Source of the DNA: JAAYZM01 sp964510785
GTDB taxonomy: Bacteria; Actinomycetota; Actinomycetes; Actinomycetales; Cellulomonadaceae
DNA length: 15,430 nucleotides
Assembly (NCBI GenBank): GCA_964510785.1
Contig: CAZECM010000072.1
Location: 1 to 15,430, forward strand
Direction: 5' to 3'
In this document: positions 1 through 8,757 of the stretch, one piece after another
Layout of the letters: each line of letters starts with the position of its first letter
Position numbering within the stretch: position 1 is the stretch's first letter
The notes under the pieces: model-generated
Database searches by the model: none
What the model was told of the DNA's origin: nothing
Seen by the model: only the letters and a program-made list of their open reading frames with translations
Program-made: the position numbers and the translations under genes

Positions 1-37
1 GGCGGGCATCGGCGTGCTGCTCGACTGGGTGCCCGCC
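1..37. repeat. 8-bp inverted repeat flanking an inverted 21-bp piece of glgB
   Basis: GGCGGGCA at 1-8 is the exact reverse complement of TGCCCGCC at 30-37. The 21 bp between them (9-29) fit glgB only when read on the plus strand, where they give GIGVLLDWVPA. The rest of glgB reads on the minus strand. The segment is a multiple of three, so the frame stays open. Probably an assembly or library fold-back at a hairpin. A real micro-inversion is less likely. Confidence 0.8.
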
Positions 38-1005
38 CGGTGCAGGCGGTCCACGAGGTAGCGGAAGTCGTCGGGGTGGCCGAACCGTGAGGTCGGGGCG
101 TAGTAGCTCGAGACCTGGTAGCCCCACGAGCCGCCGAAGGGGTGCTCCGCGACGGGCATGAGCTCGACGTGCGTGAAGCCGAGCCCTCCGACGTAGTCCG
201 CGAGCTGGTCGGCCGCGTCGCGGTAGCCGAGCCCGGGTCGCCACGAGCCGAGGTGGACCTCGTAGACGCTCATCGGTCCGCCGTGGGGATCGGACTCGGC
301 CCGGGCGCGCAGCCAGTCGTGGTCGCCCCACTCGTAGGTCGAGTCGACGACGACGCTCCCCGTCGCGGGCGGCACCTCCGTGCCCCGGGCGAGCGGGTCG
401 GCCTTCTGGCGCAGCGAGCCGTCGCGGCCGAGGATCTCGAACTTGTAGCGGGCGCCGGGCCCGACGTCGGGCACGAAGAGCTCCCACACCCCGGACGTGC
501 CGAGGGTGCGCATCGCGTGGGAGGCGCCCTGCCAGTGGTTGAAGTCCCCGACGACGCGCACGGCGCGGGCGTTGGGCGCCCAGACCGCGAAGGCGGTGCC
601 GTGGACCTCGCCGAGCACCGACGGGTAGGACTTGAGGTTCGCGCCGAGCACGGTCCACAGCTGTTCGTGGCGTCCCTCGGCGATGAGGTGGAGGTCGAGG
701 GCGCCGACGCTCGGCAGGAACCGGTAGGGGTCGTCGAGCGTCGTCTCGACGTCGCCGTAGCGCGCCATGACGCGGTAGTCGGGCACCGCGGTGCCCGGGA
801 GGACGGCGGACCACACACCGCCCTCGAGGTGCTTCGCGGGGTAGGAGCCGTCCGTCGTGGTGATCGTCACGGCATCCGCGAGCGGACGCAGGGTGCGCAC
901 GGCGACGCCGTCGGTGCCCGGGTGCGGGCCGAGGATCGTGTGCGGGTCGCCGTGCGTCCCGGCCGCGACCGCGGCGAGATCGGCGGAGTGTGGCTCGGGC
1001 GTCAT
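1..1005 (-). CDS. glgB: 1,4-alpha-glucan branching enzyme GlgB, 3'-truncated by the window edge
   Basis: Transfers alpha-1,4-glucan segments to alpha-1,6 branch points in cytoplasmic glycogen or alpha-glucan synthesis. About 335 N-terminal residues are visible. They hold the GlgB N-terminal beta domains (early HTILGPHPG), a CBM48 module near residues 125-220 (FAVWAPNARAVRVVGDFNHW), and the start of the GH13 barrel (MSVYEVHLGSWR, then HVELMPVAEHPFGGSWGYQ and YYAPTSRFGHPDDF). The catalytic residues lie beyond the edge. The ATG at 1005 overlaps the maltokinase stop as ATGA, which indicates translational coupling. The last 10 codons are odd. After LVDRLHRAG the frame reads TQSSSTPMPA, whereas the family expects a sequence like IGVLLDWVPA, and that exact sequence is encoded on the plus strand of bases 5-37 (see findings). 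The family call is firm. The final codons should not be trusted. Confidence 0.93.
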   Translation of the reverse strand, partial: MTPEPHSADLAAVAAGTHGDPHTILGPHPGTDGVAVRTLRPLADAVTITTTDGSYPAKHLEGGVWSAVLPGTAVPDYRVMARYGDVETTLDDPYRFLPSVGALDLHLIAEGRHEQLWTVLGANLKSYPSVLGEVHGTAFAVWAPNARAVRVVGDFNHWQGASHAMRTLGTSGVWELFVPDVGPGARYKFEILGRDGSLRQKADPLARGTEVPPATGSVVVDSTYEWGDHDWLRARAESDPHGGPMSVYEVHLGSWRPGLGYRDAADQLADYVGGLGFTHVELMPVAEHPFGGSWGYQVSSYYAPTSRFGHPDDFRYLVDRLHRAGTQSSSTPMPA

Positions 1006-2330
1006 GGCCCTACTCTTCCACCACCGGGCCCGCCCTGGGGGGACCCCACGAGCCGGTGCAGGGCCTGCCAGGGGATCGCGGCCCACTGCGGCCGGTTCTG
1101 CGTCTCGTACACGACCTCGTAGAGCGCCTTGTCGACCTGGAAGGCGCGCAGCACGAGCGCCGCCTCGCGGCTCGCCGCCGCGGGCACCTCACGCCGGTAG
1201 GCGCTGAGGAACGCCGAGCGCGCCTCAGCGGTCCACGACGCGTCCGCCTCGGCGCGGGCGGCCGCGTAGTCGAAGGAGCGCAGGATGCCCGCGACGTCGC
1301 GCAGCGCGAGCCCCGGCAGCGCCCGGTCCGTGAGGGGGACCATGGGTTCGCCCTCGAAGTCGAGCACGAACCACGCATCGGCCGAGCGCAGCAGCTGGCC
1401 GAGGTGCAGGTCCCCGTGGACGCGCTGGAGCCACGGCAGCTCGTCGAGCTCGCCGAGCCGGTCCACGAGACCGCCCACGGCGCCACGCCACCGACCCAGC
1501 TCGGGCACGCCGGCGACGGACCACTCGAGCCGGTCGTGCAGGTGCGCCGTGAGCTCCGCCGCGGTGATGCGCCGCGGTGGGACCACGGGCAGCGCGGCGA
1601 CGAGGCGCTCGTGCATCTCGGCGATGACGACGCCGAGGGCGTCCGCGAGCGGGGCGAAGGACTCGCCGCGACCTGCCATCGCGCACGCGAGCTCGAAGCC
1701 GTCCTGCGCTCCCGGCACGAACCGTGAGAGCACACCGAGCTGGAACGGTGCCGCGCCCGTGTGCTCGAGCCAGGCGAGAGGTGCCGGCACGTGCCCCCAA
1801 CCCGCGCGGGCGAGGGCGTCCGGTACGTCGACGTCGGGGTTCTTCCCTGGCCAGACGCTGCGAAACACCTTGAGGATCGCGCCCGGGGCCCCGTCGACCC
1901 CCGTGACGACGACGGAGGAGTTGGACTGCTCGCCCGAGACGAGCCGGGCGGAGTCCGTGTCGAGCGCGGCACCGAGCCGGCCGTCGTCGTCGGCCGCGGC
2001 GAGCCACGCACGCACGAACGCCGGGTCCTCGGGCCCGTCGAAGACCTCGAGGCTCCCTCCCGCCACGGTGGCGACGGGATCGATCTCGGCCGGCGCGGTC
2101 CCCGCGGCCCGGAACGTCAGGGGCACCTGCACGAACGGGGGGCCGGGGTCGGGGGCGACGCCGAGCAGGAGCACGACGACGCGTGCCTCGCCCGCGGGAT
2201 CGGGGAGCTCGAGCCGGTCGACGACGGCGAGCCGTGCACCCGCGTCGCGGGCGTGGAACCACCGGCGCCCGGGGAGCCAGGTGACGAGCGCATCGAGCAC
2301 GTCCGCCACCAGCAGCTCCGTTTCCGCCAT
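1002..2330 (-). CDS. mak: Maltokinase (Mak/Pep2), ATP-dependent maltose 1-kinase
   Basis: Makes maltose 1-phosphate, the GlgE substrate, from maltose supplied by TreS. It acts in the cytoplasm. The protein has 442 residues, close to the usual 440-460. An N-terminal cap domain is marked by WLPGRRWFHARD (residues 18-29). The aminoglycoside-phosphotransferase-like kinase fold shows a nucleotide-binding segment around SGEQSNSSVVV and LKVFRSVWPGKNPD (residues 132-166), the catalytic loop HGDLHLGQ (305-312) and the metal-binding DFEGEP (324-329). The C-terminal signature FQVDKALYEVVYETQNRP (397-414) is typical of maltokinases. The ATG at 2330 is chosen because the family N-terminus starts there. 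The open frame runs much further upstream, but only antisense to the LacI gene. The stop overlaps the glgB start by 4 bp. treS, a common upstream partner, is 12.7 kb away on the same strand. The preceding bases hold only a weak G-rich ribosome site. Confidence 0.93.
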   Translation of the reverse strand: MAETELLVADVLDALVTWLPGRRWFHARDAGARLAVVDRLELPDPAGEARVVVLLLGVAPDPGPPFVQVPLTFRAAGTAPAEIDPVATVAGGSLEVFDGPEDPAFVRAWLAAADDDGRLGAALDTDSARLVSGEQSNSSVVVTGVDGAPGAILKVFRSVWPGKNPDVDVPDALARAGWGHVPAPLAWLEHTGAAPFQLGVLSRFVPGAQDGFELACAMAGRGESFAPLADALGVVIAEMHERLVAALPVVPPRRITAAELTAHLHDRLEWSVAGVPELGRWRGAVGGLVDRLGELDELPWLQRVHGDLHLGQLLRSADAWFVLDFEGEPMVPLTDRALPGLALRDVAGILRSFDYAAARAEADASWTAEARSAFLSAYRREVPAAASREAALVLRAFQVDKALYEVVYETQNRPQWAAIPWQALHRLVGSPQGGPGGGRVGP

Positions 2331-2459
2331 GCCCCCAGGATTACAGGTGTGCACGTGGGCGGCACCCCGCACGGCCGATCGGATGTCGTGCGGCGGGCGC
2401 TCGCGGTGCGACGATGTGATCCTCGGGCCAGAACCATGAACCACGAAGGAAGGTCGACC
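2331..2459. promoter_or_regulatory. Divergent intergenic region between mak-glgB and the LacI gene
   Basis: This 129-bp spacer must hold the promoter of the LacI gene. If mak-glgB has its own promoter, that should be here too. A 7-bp inverted repeat, CCGCACG (2367-2373) and CGTGCGG (2387-2393), surrounds the palindrome CCGATCGG (2375-2382), but in such GC-rich DNA this may be chance. No copy of the LacI-type operator found at 3494 and 3561 is visible here. I could not assign convincing -35/-10 boxes. Confidence 0.4.
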
Positions 2460-2462
2460 GTG
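2446..2462 (+). promoter_or_regulatory. Ribosome binding site fixing the GTG start of the LacI gene
   Basis: AAGGAAGG at 2446-2453 lies 6 nt before GTG at 2460-2462. An in-frame ATG at 2436 would place this Shine-Dalgarno sequence inside the gene and has no good site of its own. The GTG start also gives a normal short LacI N-terminus before the helix-turn-helix. Confidence 0.7.
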
Positions 2463-3473
2463 TCGCAGCAGGAGCGTCGCCGTCCGACGATCGAGGACGT
2501 CGCGCGAGAGGCGCGCGTGTCTCGCGCGACGGTCTCGCGGGTGCTCAACGGCGGCAACTGGGTGTCCGAGGATGCCGCGGCCCGTGTGCGCCAGGCGATC
2601 AAGAAGACCGGGTACCGGATCAACGCGCACGCGCGCAGCCTCGCGACCCGCCGCGCGGGTTCCGTGGCCCTGCTGCTGACGGAGTCGCACGAGCGGTTCT
2701 TCGAGGACCCCAACTTCTCGCTCATCATGCGCAGCGCCTCGACGGCGCTCGCCGAGCGCGAGTTCCAGCTCCTGCTCATCCTCGCGGACACGACCGTCGA
2801 GCAGCGCCGCGCCGTGGACTTCATGACGGCCGGGCACGTGGACGGCGCGCTCGTGCTGTCCGGCCACCGTGACCGCCTCGCGTTCCTCGACGACCTGCTC
2901 GCCGCCGAGGTGCCGCTCATCGCCGTCGGCGCGCCGCTCGGCTTCGAGAGCCGGGTCGCGTTCGTGCAGGCCGAGGACGTCGACGGCGCGCGCACCATGA
3001 CGCGGTACCTGCGCGACTCGGGCCGCCGCCGCATCGCGCACATCGCGGGGCCGCAGGACACGTCGGGCGGGACGGGCCGGCTCGCGGGCTACCGGGCGGA
3101 GCTCGGCGCGGACTACGACGACGGCCTCGTGGCGGTGGGCGACTACTCGCGGGCGAGCGGTGTCGCAGCGATGACGGACCTGCTCGAGCGCGGTGCGGAG
3201 TTCGACGCCGTCTTCGTCGCGAACGACCTCATGGCGGCGGGCGCCCTCGACGTGCTCGCGCAGGCGGGGCGACGCGTGCCGCAGGACGTCGCGGTCGGTG
3301 GCTTCGACGACTCTCCCGTGGCGCGCCAGACGGACCCGCCCCTGACCACGATGCGCCAGCCGTTCGAGCGGATCGCGCAGGAGATGGTCCGCGTGCTCCT
3401 CGAGATGATCGACGGACGCTCTCCCGCCCGCGTGGGGCTGCCCACCGAGCTCGTGGTGCGCGGATCCGCCTGA
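2460..3473 (+). CDS. LacI-family transcriptional repressor of the galactan operon
   Basis: A sugar-responsive DNA-binding protein of 337 residues, typical for the family. The N-terminal helix-turn-helix is PTIEDVAREARVSRATVSRVLN (split here as PTIEDVAREARV, residues 9-20, and SRATVSRVLN, 21-30). A hinge helix follows near residues 55-66 (NAHARSLATRR). The periplasmic-binding-protein-like effector domain includes GSVALLLTES, HVDGALVLSGHRD, AVFVANDLMAAGALDVL, DVAVGGFDDSPVARQTDPPLTT and the closing LPTELVVRGSA. It starts with GTG and a good ribosome site; the alternative ATG at 2436 adds 8 residues. It is upstream of and collinear with the GH42-transporter-GH53 operon, separated by 144 bp that contain two LacI-type operators, so local repression is likely. 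The effector is probably galactose or a galacto-oligosaccharide (inference). The protein resembles GanR/GalR-type regulators in role, but no symbol can be assigned from sequence alone. Confidence 0.93.
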   Translation: MSQQERRRPTIEDVAREARVSRATVSRVLNGGNWVSEDAAARVRQAIKKTGYRINAHARSLATRRAGSVALLLTESHERFFEDPNFSLIMRSASTALAEREFQLLLILADTTVEQRRAVDFMTAGHVDGALVLSGHRDRLAFLDDLLAAEVPLIAVGAPLGFESRVAFVQAEDVDGARTMTRYLRDSGRRRIAHIAGPQDTSGGTGRLAGYRAELGADYDDGLVAVGDYSRASGVAAMTDLLERGAEFDAVFVANDLMAAGALDVLAQAGRRVPQDVAVGGFDDSPVARQTDPPLTTMRQPFERIAQEMVRVLLEMIDGRSPARVGLPTELVVRGSA

Positions 3474-3493
3474 GCGCAGGCAACGGAACGGAC

Positions 3494-3507
3494 TGAGAAC
3501 GGTTACA
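3494..3507 (+). promoter_or_regulatory. LacI-type operator O1
   Basis: TGAGAACGGTTACA fits the LacI-family consensus TGnAAnCGnTTnCA at all but one fixed position and is extended by ACTG/CAGT arms (3492-3509). It lies 20 bp after the LacI gene stop, upstream of the GH42 promoter region. It matches O2 at 12 of 14 bases. Confidence 0.7.
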
Positions 3508-3517
3508 GTTTTGTAAC
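3502..3517. promoter_or_regulatory. AT-rich dyad GTTAC-N6-GTAAC, possible second regulator site
   Basis: GTTAC (3502-3506) and GTAAC (3513-3517) form a perfect 5-bp dyad spaced by 6 nt (6+4+6 if the flanking A/T pair is counted). It overlaps the right half of operator O1. The pattern matches the GTnAC-N6-GnAAC form described for actinobacterial GlnR, which is known to control some carbohydrate ABC transporters. Assignment to GlnR is speculative, and the dyad could be accidental. Confidence 0.3.
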
Positions 3518-3555
3518 AAGCCAATCCCGTGATTCCCCTGCCAGCAAGCGCGCGC

Positions 3556-3561
3556 TAACCT
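3556..3561 (+). promoter_or_regulatory. Candidate -10 element of the galactan operon
   Basis: TAACCT fits the actinobacterial TAnnnT pattern and directly abuts operator O2, a position from which a bound repressor would block initiation. No clear -35 box lies 16-18 bp upstream, so this is a tentative promoter. Confidence 0.35.
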
Positions 3562-3574
3562 GAGAGCGGTTTCA
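3561..3574 (+). promoter_or_regulatory. LacI-type operator O2
   Basis: TGAGAGCGGTTTCA, flanked to give CCTGA...TCAGG arms (3559-3576), is the second LacI-like site before GH42. Its centre is 67 bp from that of O1, a spacing compatible with looping by a dimer of dimers. It lies 43 bp before the GH42 start codon, in the expected transcription-start or 5'-leader region. Confidence 0.72.
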
Positions 3575-3617
3575 GGTTCTGCCCAATGCAGACCCCCTTC
3601 TGACTCGACGGAGCGTC

Positions 3618-4291
3618 ATGACTGAATCCTCGTGGGCCCGCCCTGCGGGCATCGCGTTCGGCGGCGACTACAACCCCGAGCAGTGGCCGCGCGAGACGTG
3701 GCGCGAGGACGTTGTCCTCATGCGGGCCGCCGGGGTGACGCTCGTGAGCGTCGGGATCTTCGCGTGGGCTACGCTCGAACCGGCCGAGGGCGAGTACGAC
3801 TTCGAGTGGCTCGACGAGCTCCTCGACCTCCTGCACGCCCACGGGATCGCCGTCGACCTCGCGACCCCCACGGCGTCCCCGCCCGCGTGGTTCTTCGCGA
3901 CCTACCCCGAGTCCCGCGTCGTCACGCGCGACGGCACCGTCATGGGGTTCGGCTCCCGGGGCATGGCCTCGCACAGCTCGTCGGCATACCGGCGGGCCGC
4001 GTCCCGCATCGCCGCGGCCCTCGCCGAGCGGTACGCGCACCACCCCGCCGTCGTGCTGTGGCACGTCCACAACGAGTACGGAGTGCCCGTCGGGGAGGAC
4101 TACTCACCCACGGCCGTCGCGGCCTTCCGGGAGTGGCTGCGCGCGCGGTACGGCTCGCTCGACGCGCTCAACGCGGCGTGGGGCACCGCGTTCTGGGGTC
4201 AGCGGTACGGCGAGTGGGACCACGTGGGGGCGCCCGCCGTCGCGCCGTCCGTCGTCAACCCCGCCCAGCGGCTCGACTTCGCGCGCTTCAC
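3618..4291 (+). CDS. GH42 beta-galactosidase, N-terminal part (broken by assembly gap)
   Basis: Hydrolyses terminal beta-galactosyl bonds of imported galacto-oligosaccharides. There is no signal peptide, so it should act in the cytoplasm. 224 full residues are visible from the ATG at 3618, with GGAG four bases upstream. The N-terminus IAFGGDYNPEQWP and VGIFAWATLEP are hallmark GH42 barrel segments. SPPAWFFATYPE and the acid/base motif HNEYG (E153) follow. The piece ends at VNPAQRLDFARF next to the Ns. The remainder of the same enzyme follows the gap in another frame, so this is one gene interrupted by a scaffold gap and not a natural frameshift. First structural gene of the operon, downstream of two LacI operators. 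Confidence 0.93.
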
Positions 4292-4301
4292 NNNNNNNNN
4301 N
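4292..4301. other. Assembly gap of 10 Ns inside the GH42 gene
   Basis: Ten undetermined bases. Both flanks encode the same motif: NPAQRLDFARF before (4257 onwards) and NPSQQLDFHRF after (4307 onwards), with 28 of 35 bases identical. The gap length is therefore arbitrary, and the true sequence probably contains the motif once. Confidence 0.95.
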
Positions 4302-5728
4302 CGCCGAACCCCTCGCAGCAGCTGGACTTCCACCGCTTCACCGACCACCAGCTCCTCGAGTGCTACCGCGCCGAGCGGGACGCGATCCGCCAGCACGCCA
4401 CGCAGCCCGTCACCACCAACTTCATGGCCAACGCGAGCCTCACGACGGACCTGTTCGCGTGGGGCCGCGAGGTCGACGTCGTGTCGAACGACCACTACCT
4501 CACGGCCTCGGACCCCGACGGGCACATCGGCCTCGCGCTCGCGGCGGACCTGACCCGGTCCGTGGGCGGCGGGCGGCCGTGGATCCTCATGGAGCACTCG
4601 ACCTCGGCTGTCAACTGGCAACCACGCAACGTCGCGAAGCGCCCGGGGGAGATGGCGAGGAACTCGCTCGCCCACCTCGCGCGCGGCGCGGACGCGGTCC
4701 TCTACTTCCAGTGGCGCGCCTCACGCTCGGGAGCAGAGAAGTTCCACTCCGCGATGCTGCCGCACGCGGGAACCTCCTCGCGCGTGTGGCGGGAGGTGAC
4801 GGCCCTCGGCGAGACGGTCGCGGGGCTCGCGCCGGTGCGTGGCTCGCGCGTGCGGGCCGACGTCGCGATCCTGTGGGACACCGAGTCGTTCTGGGCGCAG
4901 GACCTCGAGTGGCGGCCCACGGTCGATCACGCCCACACCGAGCGCGTCCGGGCGTACTACGAGCGGCTGTGGCGCGACGGCGTGACCGTCGACTTCGCCC
5001 ACCCCGGTGACGACCTGTCCGGCTACAAGCTCGTCGTCGCCCCCGCGCTGTACCTGTTGCGCGAGCGCGACGCAGCGCGCCTCGGCACGTACGTCGCGGA
5101 CGGCGGGACGCTCCTCGTGTCCTACTTCTCCGGGATCGTCGACGAGCACGACGCGGTGCACGACGGCGGTTTCGGCGCCCCGCTGCGCCCCGTGCTCGGC
5201 GTGTGGGTCGAGGAGTTCTGCCCGTTGCGCGACGGTGAGCGTGCCGGGTTGCGCTGGCTCGTGGGCGACACGGCGGGCCTCGACGCCGACGTCTGGCAGG
5301 AGCACGTCGTCCTCGACGGCGCCATGCCCGTCGCGACGTTCGAGACCGGACCCGCCGCGGGCGGCCCGGCCGTGACCCGGCACGAGAGCGGGAGGGGCAC
5401 CGGCTGGTACGTCGCGACGCGGCTCGACGTCGCGGGCCTCGCCCCCGTGCTGCGGCAGGTCTACGCCGACGCCGGGATCGAGCTCGCGGGCCACCCCGAG
5501 GACCTCGAGGTCGTCACGCGTCACGGCGAGGACGCCGACTTCGTCTTCGCGATCAACCACGGGTCCACCGACGTCGAGCTCGACGTCGTCGGGGAGGACC
5601 TGGGCGAACGTGCTCACGTGGGCCCCACGGCCCACGTCCCAGCCGGGTCGGTCGTCGCCCTCCGGGTGGCCCGAGCGCGGCAAGGGGGTGAGACCCCGTC
5701 CGTCGCCGGCGCACTCCGGCACGGCTGA
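4302..5728 (+). CDS. GH42 beta-galactosidase, C-terminal part (after assembly gap)
   Basis: Continues the GH42 enzyme from PNPSQQLDFHRFTDHQ. It contains PVTTNFMANAS, EVDVVSNDHY, the nucleophile segment ILMEHSTSAVNW (Glu codon 4592-4594) and GADAVLYFQWRASRSGAEKFH, all conserved in GH42 domain A. The trimerisation domain B follows (VAILWDTESFWA, KLVVAPALYLL, GGTLLVSYFSGIVDEHD), then a short C-terminal beta domain (DFVFAINHGS). If one copy of the repeated 50-base unit at the gap is removed, the frame of the two halves agrees. The merged protein has 686 residues, with the nucleophile at E309 and the acid/base at E153, normal for the family. The lipoprotein gene starts 64 bp downstream. Confidence 0.93.
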
Positions 5729-5792
5729 CCTAAGCAGATCCGCGCCGCAACCCGACCGAGGGCAACGCGGCACCACCACTGGAGGAAGAACC

Positions 5793-7067
5793 ATGCGCAA
5801 TCGAATGACCCTGAGCGCCGTGGCCGTCGCCTCGACGCTGCTGCTCGCCGCGTGCTCGAACGCGCCGGCCCCCGAGCCCGAGACCCCGAGCCCCACCGAG
5901 ACCGCCACCGAGACCGAGACCCCGACCGAGGAGCCGACCGGCACCGGAGCCGAGCTCGTCGTCTGGGTCGACGAGAACCGTCAGCCCGCCGTGGCCGACG
6001 CCGCCGCGAAGTTCGAGACCGAGACCGGCGCGACCGTGACCCTCGTCGTCAAGAACTTCGCGGACATCCGTACCGACTTCATCGCCCAGGTCCCCACGGG
6101 CGAGGGCCCCGACATCATCGTCGGCGCGCACGACTGGACGGGTGCGCTCGTCACGGCCGGTGTCGTCGAGACGATCGACCTCGGCGACAAGGCGGGCGAG
6201 TTCGAGCAGGTCGCCGTCGACGCCTTCGCCTACGACGGCCAGCTCTACGGCCTGCCCTACGCGCTCGAGGCGATCGCCCTCGTGCAGAACGTCGACCTCG
6301 TCGGCGCCGAGGGTCCCGCGACCTGGGAGGAGATGATCACGCGCGGCGAGCAGGCCGGTACCGAGCGCGCCTTCGTCATCAACGTCTCCGCCGGTGGTGA
6401 CGGCTACACGAGCTACGGCTTCCAGACGTCGTTCGGAGCACCCGTGTTCGAGCAGGACGAGACGGGCTCGTACACGACCACGGTCGGCATGGGAGGCGAG
6501 AACGGTCTCGCGTTCGCGCAGTTCCTCGCCGACAACGGCCAGCAGGGCACCGACCACTTCACGACCGACATCGACTACGACATCAACCAGGCGCTCTTCT
6601 CCGAGGGCAAGGCGCCCTTCACGATCCAGGGTCCGTGGGCCATCGCCGCCTACACCGACGCGGGCATCGAGGTCGCGGTCAACGCGATCCCGACGACGGG
6701 CGACCACGACGCCGCACCGTTCGTCGGCGTGCAGGGCTTCTACGTCTCCTCGCAGAGCAAGAACAAGCTCCTCGCCAACGAGTTCCTCGTGAACTACATC
6801 GCGACCGAGGAGGCGCAGCAGGCGCTCTACGACGCCGACCCGCGCATCCCGGCGTTCTCGTCCGTCGCCGAGAAGGTCGCAGCCGACCCGATCGTCGCGG
6901 GCTTCTACGCCTCGGCGCAGAAGGGCGTGCCGATGCCCTCGATCCCCGAGATGGGGCTCGTGTGGGACCTGTGGAACGCCGCTGAGGCCGCGATCATCTC
7001 GGGCGCCGAGCCCGAGGCGACGTGGACCAAGATGGTCGACGACCTCGAGGCCGCCATCGCCGGCTGA
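5793..7067 (+). CDS. Sugar ABC transporter substrate-binding lipoprotein (MalE/GanS-like)
   Basis: The extracellular receptor that delivers oligosaccharides to the MalF/MalG permeases. It has 424 residues. A lipoprotein signal peptide ends in the lipobox LAAC with the modified cysteine at residue 21, so the mature protein is lipid-anchored outside the membrane. Residues 24-51 form a low-complexity Pro/Thr/Glu spacer. The MalE-type SBP fold follows: ELVVWVDENRQPAV, GEGPDIIVGAHDWTGALV, YGLPYALEAIALVQNVDLV, GKAPFTIQGPWAI, and the C-terminal GLVWDLWNAAEAAI helix. The ATG at 5793 is preceded by GGAGGAAG (5781-5788). Context between a GH42 enzyme and extracellular galactanases points to beta-1,4-galacto-oligosaccharides as ligand, the role of GanS in Bacillus. 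Substrate is inferred; the fold alone would also fit maltodextrins. A strong hairpin follows the stop. Confidence 0.93.
   Translation: MRNRMTLSAVAVASTLLLAACSNAPAPEPETPSPTETATETETPTEEPTGTGAELVVWVDENRQPAVADAAAKFETETGATVTLVVKNFADIRTDFIAQVPTGEGPDIIVGAHDWTGALVTAGVVETIDLGDKAGEFEQVAVDAFAYDGQLYGLPYALEAIALVQNVDLVGAEGPATWEEMITRGEQAGTERAFVINVSAGGDGYTSYGFQTSFGAPVFEQDETGSYTTTVGMGGENGLAFAQFLADNGQQGTDHFTTDIDYDINQALFSEGKAPFTIQGPWAIAAYTDAGIEVAVNAIPTTGDHDAAPFVGVQGFYVSSQSKNKLLANEFLVNYIATEEAQQALYDADPRIPAFSSVAEKVAADPIVAGFYASAQKGVPMPSIPEMGLVWDLWNAAEAAIISGAEPEATWTKMVDDLEAAIAG
5893..5916 (+). repeat. Tandem 12-bp repeat in the lipoprotein linker
   Basis: CCACCGAGACCG occurs twice in direct succession (5893-5904 and 5905-5916) and encodes the Thr-Glu-rich linker after the lipidated cysteine. 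A multiple of three, so copy-number changes would only alter tether length. Confidence 0.85.
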
Positions 7068-7074
7068 GCCGGCA

Positions 7075-7110
7075 GGTGCGGGGCGGCGGCGCACGTCGTC
7101 GCCCCGCACC
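7075..7110 (+). promoter_or_regulatory. Strong intercistronic hairpin after the binding-protein gene
   Basis: GGTGCGGGGCG (7075-7085) pairs perfectly with CGCCCCGCACC (7100-7110). The stem continues inward with five more pairs (two are G-U) to a GCAC tetraloop at 7091-7094, giving a 16-pair hairpin. It starts 8 nt after the SBP stop and has no U tract. Structures at this position in transporter operons often stabilise the upstream mRNA or reduce read-through, so that binding protein exceeds permease. That role is inferred here. Confidence 0.75.
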
Positions 7111-7143
7111 ACATCCATCCACGAGACCGAGCGAGGAGCAAGG

Positions 7144-8753
<1,610 letters not shown>

Positions 8754-8757
<4 letters not shown>

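Noticed and set aside
1002..3524. 840-codon minus-strand frame joining maltokinase to sequence antisense of the LacI gene
   Set aside because: Protein similarity to maltokinases starts at the ATG at 2330. The upstream part is antisense to a clear LacI gene and has no family features.
3503..3534. Promoter using TTACAG or TTGTAA as -35
   Set aside because: No acceptable -10 lies 16-18 bp downstream of either hexamer, and the sequence is better explained as operator and dyad.
4292..5728. Natural frameshift or pseudogene in GH42
   Set aside because: The frame change coincides exactly with the N run, and removing one repeated unit restores the frame. All catalytic motifs are intact.
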